64,000 nt of DNA from G965197555 sp965197555 (GTDB lineage Bacteria; Chloroflexota; Dehalococcoidia; Lucifugimonadales; UBA3495). Below are positions 53,282-60,460 of the stretch, one piece after another. A program made the position numbers and the translations under genes. How positions within the stretch are numbered: the stretch's first letter is position 1; each line of letters opens with the position of its first letter. The notes under the pieces are model-generated. The model did no database searches. It had not been told where the DNA came from and saw nothing but the letters and a program-made list of their open reading frames with translations. The stretch is from contig OZ240213.1 of the NCBI GenBank assembly GCA_965197555.1, positions 4,049,528-4,113,527 on the forward strand, given 5' to 3'.

Positions 53282-54640
53282 TCATACAGCCCCTTCGATC
53301 CCTTCCGTATAGTCAGGGACGGAGGGCGATACCACACCGCTCAACGCCTCCTGTACCATACTATCGTCTATATAGGTTGAGTCGCCTTGTACCGCTCGCA
53401 TTACAATGTGTGCTCCGTTAGCCAGCAGTATGCGGGGAAGCTGGTCTACCCCAACCAGGGCTTGCAATCCGTCTTCAGTGAAAGGCTTGATACTTCCATT
53501 GTCCTCATCGTTGACACGGTAGTGGTCCAAGTGCGCGATGATGATGGCTCTGGCTTGATCAGGGGTCGGCAATGGCAACTCTACTGATGTAGGCGCACCT
53601 GGATCTAGGCGAGCCATCGCCGCTAACCCCGCTTCACTCCAAGCTTGCGATATCCCAGTTACGGACTGCTGATGAGTGGTTAGTACGCATGAGAAGAACC
53701 CGTACTCCGTATTAGCGTACCCGGGACGCACCGTACACAGGCCAAACTCCTTGGCGAATTCCAAACGGTGTCTGCGTGCCATTTGGTCAGTCAAATTTTC
53801 GATGTCATCAACGAACAGGTAACCTCCCCCAAACCCAACAGAACGGAGATAGCGCACGACGTCGTTAAAAAAGAGTGTGCGGGAATAGTCCAGGCCTTTA
53901 GTATCGCGGGGAATGTAGTAAGGGCGAAGATTTCCGTCTCTGCGTAAGTTGCGTAGGAACTCCTCAAATGTTCCCGTTGCCAAAGCACGGGCTGGCCCTC
54001 TCTCTACTCCGTCCTTGAGCAATTGAGCCTCTAACCTATAGTCCAGCTCATGGGCCGAAATGCCGTTGTTTGCAAGGACGTCATTGTCTAACAACCGGCT
54101 CCAGTCAGTGCTGCCGCTAACATCGACTACGGAAACCACTTGATCATCGGTGAGGAATTCACGGCGCACAGCAGCCCTTGACGCATCCAGGACACCGCTT
54201 TGGCAAGTGTCGACAAGAGCAGCCCAGGCTAGTTGCTCCATCCACCGGCGGTCCACTTGGTCCGGAAACGCCACATAAATGACAGCGGCAGAGAATTGCC
54301 CGTCAAACAGGGTTAGTCCCCAATCGGAGTTAATCCGCTGCTGGAAAAATCGCAACAGAGCGGTCTTCCCCATACCGCGGCCACTTATGCTGTCACCAGC
54401 AGCCCACAGCGACGCGATCCTCGCGCGGTTTAGAAAATCACCGGGACGGATAAGTAACCGCTCGAATTTTTCGATCGCATCCTTCACCGGGGATTGGGCA
54501 TAGATGGAACCATTACGACGGGGGTCGTTACTGTACGGATCAAGTAACGGTTCAGACGGAAAAGGCAAGTCGGTGAGTCCCAACCGTTCGTAAGGAGACG
54601 AGATCGGGGCAGTTTGCCTTCTGGGGAGGTTGAGCATCAT
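53282..54640 (-). CDS. AAA/ORC-like P-loop ATPase of an unnamed defence module
   Basis: 452 residues. Walker A SGRGMGKTALLRFFQ (87-93) and Walker B GGGYLFVDDIENL (274-280), followed by a sensor-like strand FFSCVLTTHQQSV. Residues 290-430 (MARLDPGAPTSVELPLPTPD, QARAIIIAHLDHYR, FTEDGLQALVGVDQLPRILL) look like an ORC/Cdc6-type lid and helical tail. I recognise no closer family. ATG overlaps the preceding stop by four bases with GGAGAG upstream. Could couple recognition to the upstream PD-(D/E)XK nuclease. Confidence 0.75.
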   Translation of the reverse strand: MMLNLPRRQTAPISSPYERLGLTDLPFPSEPLLDPYSNDPRRNGSIYAQSPVKDAIEKFERLLIRPGDFLNRARIASLWAAGDSISGRGMGKTALLRFFQQRINSDWGLTLFDGQFSAAVIYVAFPDQVDRRWMEQLAWAALVDTCQSGVLDASRAAVRREFLTDDQVVSVVDVSGSTDWSRLLDNDVLANNGISAHELDYRLEAQLLKDGVERGPARALATGTFEEFLRNLRRDGNLRPYYIPRDTKGLDYSRTLFFNDVVRYLRSVGFGGGYLFVDDIENLTDQMARRHRLEFAKEFGLCTVRPGYANTEYGFFSCVLTTHQQSVTGISQAWSEAGLAAMARLDPGAPTSVELPLPTPDQARAIIIAHLDHYRVNDEDNGSIKPFTEDGLQALVGVDQLPRILLANGAHIVMRAVQGDSTYIDDSMVQEALSGVVSPSVPDYTEGIEGAV

Positions 54641-55734
54641 ACTCTCCTTATCAAGTTATGCAGCTGAGTGCTTTGACGGATTCTGACCAGAGGTCGACGT
54701 CTGGCAGTAATCTTTTCGTACTGTAAGCCGACCGAGAACACTGCCGGTTGTCGGTCGAGCAAGCGATTCAGGCCATCGTCGAAAGCGGCTTCCGGAATCA
54801 TAAGGTGTTCGCATACCCAGTCACGAAGGTCCGGAATGTCGTAGTAGCCGCCTATCGGAGACATCTCAGAGAACGCCTGGTCAATCCCAGACAACAGGAT
54901 AGTTTGGTAATTAGGGTCGGTTGCGTCTGGTTCGCATAGAAAGATTTTGTATGACTCACCGTTATCCAGTGGTATTTGCAAAGGCGAATACCAGGGTTTT
55001 GACGGGTGTTGCGCAACACAAGGCGAATAAGTCTTCTCGAATTCGCACTGCTGGCGAGCGACGCGCGGCTTGTTAAGTAGCCTGAGACTAACCAGGCGGT
55101 CACAGATCGCCCGGAAAAGGGCGACCCGCATATTCTGCGTAGGTATCGCATGTGTCACGACTTTGGCGCGTAAGATATCCTCCATCTTTTTGGGAGGTCG
55201 CAACGCGTGTCGGTCAAGGGTCTCTGCCAATGTATCAGGCGCGTCCTGCTTGAAAGTAGGTTCAAGCAGTCCTTGCAAATAGCCCGGTTCGTCGAGATGA
55301 GCAGAGCTTACAATGGGTTGCCAGATTGCTCCAGCATCAAGATGGGCTTGTAATACAGCACGCAGATTGTCGTAGGTTGTTAAGTGAACAGAAGCCATCA
55401 CCCGACGGAGTTCGACGTAACGCTGCTCTGTCAACAGACCAAGCACTTTCCGGCCTTTGGTAGTCAACTCGTAAGGACCGCCACGTTCCGAGAGTGCGAA
55501 GCCAAAGTGGACCAGTTCCTCACAGAGTTTTCTGCCTACTGTGACGAATGTCCCTCTTGGTTCGGGCAACATGAGACGCAAGGCTCTGTCGCTGACGAAC
55601 TTCCGCACGTTCCTTGATATGGCTTCGACTTGTTGGCTGCGTTCGGCTGAGGTGCCCATACCACCAAGCACGCGCAATGCAATGTAGTGATATCCGACTT
55701 CAGTGACGTTATAGCTGTTTATGTTCATGGTCAA
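54637..55734 (-). CDS. Winged-helix-like protein of unknown function in the defence operon
   Basis: 365 residues, no known family. Residues 65-110 (VGRKLCEELVHFGFALSERG, YELTTKGRKVLGLLTEQRY) look like a winged helix. The rest has no catalytic motif I can identify; C-terminal residues are basic (KITARRRPLVRIRQS). TTG at 55,734 or ATG at 55,728 are the possible starts, with no clear ribosome site; the upstream nuclease ends 15 bases before. The four-base overlap with the ATPase gene suggests the two proteins act as a pair. Confidence 0.65.
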   Translation of the reverse strand: MTMNINSYNVTEVGYHYIALRVLGGMGTSAERSQQVEAISRNVRKFVSDRALRLMLPEPRGTFVTVGRKLCEELVHFGFALSERGGPYELTTKGRKVLGLLTEQRYVELRRVMASVHLTTYDNLRAVLQAHLDAGAIWQPIVSSAHLDEPGYLQGLLEPTFKQDAPDTLAETLDRHALRPPKKMEDILRAKVVTHAIPTQNMRVALFRAICDRLVSLRLLNKPRVARQQCEFEKTYSPCVAQHPSKPWYSPLQIPLDNGESYKIFLCEPDATDPNYQTILLSGIDQAFSEMSPIGGYYDIPDLRDWVCEHLMIPEAAFDDGLNRLLDRQPAVFSVGLQYEKITARRRPLVRIRQSTQLHNLIRRV

Positions 55735-55749
55735 ATAACCGTTGCATGT

Positions 55750-56523
55750 TCAGGAGGATACAGACCGGAATGTGCTGAGAAGGTCGATACAGTCGCTGTT
55801 GGCCTGCCGGAGTTGACTGGCTAATTCATGTGTGGGCTGTGGCGCGATCGCCTTGACGAGAATGCTATCTTCCGACAAATAACCAAATCGATTGTCCGGC
55901 CAGAGCTCCTTTAGCTTGGAACCAAGATTGTTGAGCGACGCGCATAGATCCTCCAAGCGGGCACGCGCTTCACTCGGTACAACCAACCCATTCCGCACTT
56001 CCGATTCCATGCGAAGTGCATTGTCCACTAGAACAGGAAATGGGCGTATATCTGATGCGACCGGATGAATTCCAAGACCCAAGCAGGTCGCCATTGCACT
56101 TAATTCAAAGGAATTTCTCGACATGAACACTAAACAGAGGTCGTTCAGCGCTAGCTCAGGGTTTGCAAGCAGATAATCGATGATCTTGGCAAAGAATACA
56201 ATAATGTCGTTTTTGCCAGGCATACCGCCGAGATTCTTCGCCTCCAATATGGTAGTTGCGTTTGACCAACGAGCCACGATGTCTATTTCGTGAGCTACGC
56301 CTGACGCGGTATCGAGCCCTGCTCCAAGTCGGAACTCGCGCTGCTCTGAAATAGTCCACCCGCCCAAGTGCTGGACACAACTCTCGCGGAACCGCTGTTC
56401 AAACCCCTGATCGGGCAACTGTTCTCGTTCTGCATGGGGCCATTCCACGCTGACGAACCGGAAGCAACGCCTCAAGAAGATTAGCGCAGATTGCGACGGT
56501 ACGATCTCCGGCCTAATCGACAT
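55750..56523 (-). CDS. PD-(D/E)XK nuclease of the defence operon
   Basis: 257 residues. The nuclease core is ASGVAHEIDIVARWSNATTI, LEAKNLGGMPGKNDI with D81, E94 and K96 in the D-x(12)-E-x-K pattern; E79 may add to metal binding. It continues VFFAKIIDYLLANPELALND, LCLVFMSRNSF. I know no exact family. ATG shares one base with the stop of the PIN gene (TAATG), strong evidence for coupling. Expected to cut DNA, either invader or self. Confidence 0.78.
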   Translation of the reverse strand: MSIRPEIVPSQSALIFLRRCFRFVSVEWPHAEREQLPDQGFEQRFRESCVQHLGGWTISEQREFRLGAGLDTASGVAHEIDIVARWSNATTILEAKNLGGMPGKNDIIVFFAKIIDYLLANPELALNDLCLVFMSRNSFELSAMATCLGLGIHPVASDIRPFPVLVDNALRMESEVRNGLVVPSEARARLEDLCASLNNLGSKLKELWPDNRFGYLSEDSILVKAIAPQPTHELASQLRQANSDCIDLLSTFRSVSS

Positions 56524-56993
56524 TAGGAGCCCCCGTCTTCGCCCGCAGGTGAATTGTCGGGATCTCCTAGCAAGCGCACGTTGCTGACTCCCTGACTTGC
56601 GGCTTTGTAGAACCTCTCGTCGGCGGTCCAGAGCTCGCAGCCGACACTCTCCGCCAGCGCCAGATAGTGGGCGTCGTAGGCCGCGTTCTGCTTGAGTTGG
56701 CTTGCAAGTTGAAGGGCTCTGACATGAAGGTCGGGCGGCTGATGGAGTTCGAGCCGCGACGCAAGCAGCCTCGCGATCATGCGGATACTGTCGCCGACGT
56801 TCAGTTCGCCACGCAACACGCGCCGGTGGAGAGCGTTGGCGACCTCGAAAGGCATGAGATACGGGGCGATGCGGGTGATGTCCTGGGCAACCCAGGATTG
56901 GAGGACTGCGTGGGCTCTGTCAGAGTCATCCTCTTCAACCAGCCACTTGATCGCCAGACTTGCATCGACGACGACGGAACCGCTCACGCCCAC
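56523..56993 (-). CDS. PIN-domain toxin (VapC-like), first effector gene of the operon
   Basis: 156 residues. Four PIN acidic positions: Asp in VVVDASLAIKWLVEED, Glu in YLMPFEVANALHRR, Asp in AAYDAHYLALAE, Asp in LWTADERFYKAA. It overlaps the RHH antitoxin by 10 bases from GTG 56,993, or by four from GTG 56,987 (GTGA), which is likelier. RNase toxin, target unknown. Confidence 0.88.
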   Translation of the reverse strand: MGVSGSVVVDASLAIKWLVEEDDSDRAHAVLQSWVAQDITRIAPYLMPFEVANALHRRVLRGELNVGDSIRMIARLLASRLELHQPPDLHVRALQLASQLKQNAAYDAHYLALAESVGCELWTADERFYKAASQGVSNVRLLGDPDNSPAGEDGGS

Positions 56994-57286
56994 CCCGCGG
57001 TTTCGGCATCCCTGATCTCACGGGCCTCCCGGATCAAGTCGGCGGAACTCCCAGGCAGAGGCTTGCCCCCGAATATCTCCTGCCGGAGATCCGCAAACAG
57101 CTCATGGTCTGGCTTGTCGGACAACAGTCTTGCCATGCCGTTGGCTTCGTCCTTAGTCAACTCCCGATCAATGGCAGCTTGGCAGTACCCACGCATGCTG
57201 ACGCCTTTGAGCGCGGCGATGGCTTTGAGCCGTCGCTGAAAGGTGGGGTCCAAGTCCAGGGTGAGTCTCTTCTTCTTAGCTTCCAT
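56984..57286 (-). CDS. RHH-type antitoxin
   Basis: 100 residues. N-terminal ribbon-helix-helix (KKKRLTLDLDPTFQRRLKAI, AALKGVSMRGYCQAAIDREL) for operator binding; the acidic C-terminal part (FADLRQEIFGGKPLPGSSAD, LIREAREIRDAE) would bind the PIN toxin. ATG with GAGG eight bases upstream. First gene of the long operon, so it may repress the entire nine-gene unit. Confidence 0.88.
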   Translation of the reverse strand: MEAKKKRLTLDLDPTFQRRLKAIAALKGVSMRGYCQAAIDRELTKDEANGMARLLSDKPDHELFADLRQEIFGGKPLPGSSADLIREAREIRDAETAGWA

Positions 57287-57317
57287 CGAGTACGCCTCGC
57301 TAAGTTGATACTGTAAG

Positions 57318-57350
57318 GTAAGAATATTACAAACACAGAAAGATAATCAA
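57318..57350 (-). promoter_or_regulatory. Candidate promoter and operator of the nine-gene operon
   Basis: On the reverse strand TTGATT (57,350-57,345), 15-base spacer, TAATAT (57,329-57,324), about 38 bases before the RHH ATG. The -10 overlaps GTAAGAATATTAC (57,318-57,330), a GTAA-N5-TTAC palindrome that could be the RHH operator. The short spacer weakens the call. Confidence 0.35.
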
Positions 57351-57460
57351 TACCCCGCCGAGAGTCAGACAACAAGGGATGCCCGCATACATGGTATTGG
57401 CACGGCAGGCTGTGACTGCAATGCGACGACCTCTCCTGTATCTTGCTCCCACTGCCCCGC

Positions 57461-59851
57461 TCACGCCTCCTCCCGTTCCTGCATCTCCCCCTTCGCCATG
57501 CGGTATCCGACGCTCGGCTCGTTGAGGATGTAGGTGGGGTTGTTGGCGTTGTCGCCCAGCTTGCGGCGGAGCTGCTTGGCGGCGGTGCGCACCCGTCGCG
57601 AGTCTCCGGAGTTTCGCAGACCCCAGACCCGTTGCAGCAGCCGGTCGTAGGTCATCACGCGACCGGCGTTGGCCGATAGCTCGAAGAGCAGCCCGTACTC
57701 GATGGCCGTCAGCTGCACGGGACGCCCGGCCAGCGTCACGCGGCGCTCGGCGTAGTCGATGGTCAGCTCCCCCAGCACGTAGGGTTCCGACGGCTCGGCC
57801 CATTCGGGCGCTTCCCGCTTGCGCAGGGCCGCCTTGATCCTCGCCACAAGCTCCGTCGGCGAGAAGGGCTTGACCACGTAGTCGTCGGCCCCATTCTCGA
57901 AGGCCCTAGCGATGGTCTCTTCCTGGCCGTTGACGGAGAGGAAGATGACCGGCACGTCGGAGACTTCGCGGATCTCCTTCATCAGCTCCATGCCGTCGGT
58001 CCCCGGCAGCATCAGGTCCAACAGGACCAGACGGGGCTCTTCCTCCGCCATGAGCCGGGAGACCTCCTCCGGGTCTCCGGTTACGACAGGCGTGTAGCCC
58101 GCCTTCGTGAGGGCGTCCCGGACGTACCTGAGCGTCTGCGGGTCGTCGTCCACCGCGAGAATGCGCTCCCGCTCCCTCTCCGACCGGCTGGAGCGCACCG
58201 GGAGATTGGCGGCCCCGATACCGGCGTCCTGAGCCACCGGAATGGTGAAGGTGAACCGCGCCCCCAGGCCCGGCCCGTCGCTCTCGGCCCATATCCGGCC
58301 CCCGTGGGCTTCCACTATCCCCTTGCAGATGGCGAGGCCCAGACCCGACCCCGCGATGTCCCGTCTCCGGTCCTCGCCGTCGATGCGGGAGAACTTCCGA
58401 AACAGGTGCGGCAGCCGCTCGGCGGCGATCCCTCTGCCCTCGTCCGTGACGGAGACGGCCACGTGGTAGCCCTCCCGCACGGCGGACACCCCGATGGCCG
58501 ACGACTCGTGGGAGTGCCGGGCCGCGTTGGAGAGCAGGTTGCTCAGGACCTGGATGATCCGCCGCCCATCCGCCATGACCAGCGGCAGCTCCGGCGAGAG
58601 GTCGATGCGGAGGTTGTTCCTGCCCCCTCCGCTCTGGAACCTGCTCCTGGCCTCGTCCACCAGGGTCGCCACATCCGCAGGCGCGGGGGCCACCGACAGC
58701 TCGCCCGTCTCGATGCGCGCCACGTCGAGCAGGTCGCCGATCAGGTCGCGCATGTAGTCGGCCTGCTCGCCGATGATGCGAAAGAACTGGAGCATCTCGG
58801 CGGGGTCCAGGTCGGACGCCGCCTCCGTCAGCGTGGCGGCTGAGCCTTTGATTGAGGTCAGCGGCGTCCGCAACTCGTGGCTCACCATGCCCAGGAACTC
58901 GGCCCGCAGCCGCTCCATCTCCTCCAGCGGCGTCATGTCCTGGAGGGTGACGACCACTGAAACGACCTCGCCCTCCTCCGAGCGGATGGGCGTGGCGTTG
59001 ACCAGGGTGGTGACGCTCCCGCCGCCGGGGACCTCGATGACGATCTCCTCGGCGCGCACCGTCTCGCCCGTGCTCAGCGCCTGGGCGAGGGGGAACTCCT
59101 CCAGGGAGACCTCCCGCCCGTCGGCACGCCGGAAGGTCAGCATGTCGAGGAGCTGCTCCGCAGAGCCGTCAGGCATGTGCAGGCCGCTGACGATCCTCCT
59201 GGCCTCCCGGTTGACCGACGTCACGCCGCCCGTCTTCGCGTCGAACACCAGGACGCCCACGGGAGTAGTGTTCACCAGGGTCTCCATGTCGGCCCTAGCC
59301 CGCTGTTCGTCCCGGTGCCTGCGGGCGTTGGCGATGACCAGCGCCGCTTGGGAGGCGAACATCACCAGGGTCTCCTCGTCTTCGGGGGTGAACTCCACAT
59401 CCTTCTCGCCGACGTAGAAGGCCCCGACGCTCTCCCCCAGGTGGCGGATGGGCGCGGCAAGAAAGGTCAGAACGGGGCTGACCGCCATCGGCGGGCGGAA
59501 CTCGGGAAGGCCCAGCGCCCTGATGTGGCTGTGGAAGTCTCGCAGTCTCAGCGGCTCGGTAATCCTGCTGAGGTGCTCGAAGAACATCATCCCTTCGGGC
59601 AGGTCCGTGAATCGCCGGTGCTCTTCCGCAGTCAGCCCGGAGGTTACAAAGTCCTGTACCTGCCCCGTCTCATCCAGCAGGGTGATGACGCCGTAGCGCG
59701 CGCCAGTCAGGGAGCAGGCGCTGTCCAGCACCCCCTGGAGCACCGTGTCGAAGTCGAGGCTCTCGTTGATGCGCAGGCTGGCCTGGCTGAGGCGGGACAG
59801 CCGGTCGCGCAGCTCCGCTATCTCCCGCTGAGGCCCGTCTGCCTGTTCCAT
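57461..59851 (-). CDS. Hybrid sensor kinase fused to receiver and winged-helix output
   Basis: 796 residues; ATG 59,851 has GAGGAGG upstream. Domain order: short coiled coil, GAF (about 25-185, ARYGVITLLDETGQVQDFVT), PAS (about 200-320), HisKA with phosphoacceptor His in FLGMVSHELRTPLTSIKGS, HATPase (VLSNLLSNAARHS, GSGLGLAICKGIVEAHGGR), receiver (ILAVDDDPQTLRYVRDAL, VLLDLMLPGTDG, YVVKPFSPTELVARI) and an OmpR-type DNA-binding domain (LTAIEYGLLFELSANAGRVM, TYDRLLQRVWG, RVRTAAKQLRRKLGD). Kinase, receiver and promoter binding in one chain make a single-protein two-component system. No membrane segment, so it senses a cytoplasmic signal. All catalytic residues are present. Confidence 0.92.
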   Translation of the reverse strand: MEQADGPQREIAELRDRLSRLSQASLRINESLDFDTVLQGVLDSACSLTGARYGVITLLDETGQVQDFVTSGLTAEEHRRFTDLPEGMMFFEHLSRITEPLRLRDFHSHIRALGLPEFRPPMAVSPVLTFLAAPIRHLGESVGAFYVGEKDVEFTPEDEETLVMFASQAALVIANARRHRDEQRARADMETLVNTTPVGVLVFDAKTGGVTSVNREARRIVSGLHMPDGSAEQLLDMLTFRRADGREVSLEEFPLAQALSTGETVRAEEIVIEVPGGGSVTTLVNATPIRSEEGEVVSVVVTLQDMTPLEEMERLRAEFLGMVSHELRTPLTSIKGSAATLTEAASDLDPAEMLQFFRIIGEQADYMRDLIGDLLDVARIETGELSVAPAPADVATLVDEARSRFQSGGGRNNLRIDLSPELPLVMADGRRIIQVLSNLLSNAARHSHESSAIGVSAVREGYHVAVSVTDEGRGIAAERLPHLFRKFSRIDGEDRRRDIAGSGLGLAICKGIVEAHGGRIWAESDGPGLGARFTFTIPVAQDAGIGAANLPVRSSRSERERERILAVDDDPQTLRYVRDALTKAGYTPVVTGDPEEVSRLMAEEEPRLVLLDLMLPGTDGMELMKEIREVSDVPVIFLSVNGQEETIARAFENGADDYVVKPFSPTELVARIKAALRKREAPEWAEPSEPYVLGELTIDYAERRVTLAGRPVQLTAIEYGLLFELSANAGRVMTYDRLLQRVWGLRNSGDSRRVRTAAKQLRRKLGDNANNPTYILNEPSVGYRMAKGEMQEREEA

Positions 59852-60460
59852 TTCCCTCCTCGAATCGGGCTGCCGACGGCCATGAGCCGCCCGTCGCCGC
59901 CGCGCGATGCCGGATGCGGGATTCGGGACGCGAACCGCCCGGTCCGCCCCCAATTGTAGCTGGTCGAGGAAAAACTCACAACAGATTCGGCACAAGAAGT
60001 CTTGACTCTCACAGCTACCTCACAGGCGTTTTGGTAAAATGCAGAGGATGACTGCCCATTTTGTGGGAGGGTTTTGCTTGGCATTCGACAGGCCAATAGA
60101 TGGAATAGCAACGGCGAACGCACCGGCGGCCCTTGCCGCCGACGCGACGACCGCGTTTGAGGCCGCCTTCCACTGCGGCCCAGAACAGACGTTCACCCCC
60201 CCCCCCCCCGATTTTCTGATTCAGATAGCTCCCTAGCCCCCTCCGGCTCGTCCCGGCAGGTCAGGCCCCATCCCATCGCCGCTCTCTCTGAGCGCGCGCC
60301 CGAAATCCTCAGAGTCCTCGAAGGACGCTCCCTTGGGCGTTTTCTGCGTCCCGGCGTCCGACGCCTTCACCCATGCACCGCCCAACGCCGCTGCGCTCGG
60401 CGCCGAAGTCCGATAACCCCAGGCATCAAATCCCACCTTGCGACGCCAAAGGAGTAAGGA
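59852..60460. other. Divergent intergenic region
   Basis: Lies between the sensor kinase (reverse) and the repeat protein (forward). I see no gene. A C14 tract is at 60,196-60,209. TTGACT at 60,002 and TAAAAT about 27 bases on are too far apart for a normal promoter. Confidence 0.45.
60196..60209. repeat. Poly-C tract, 14 bases
   Basis: Fourteen consecutive C, 252 bases upstream of the repeat-protein start. Long mononucleotide runs slip during replication and also during sequencing. Confidence 0.9.

Noticed and set aside
53282..55734. Assignment of the ATPase and winged-helix-like genes to a named system such as BREX, Gabija, Lamassu or Zorya
   Set aside because: The visible motifs (P-loop, Walker B, wHTH) are too general. 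Sizes and order fit none of these, and no hallmark such as PglZ, a TOPRIM domain, SMC hinge or MotA-like protein is present.
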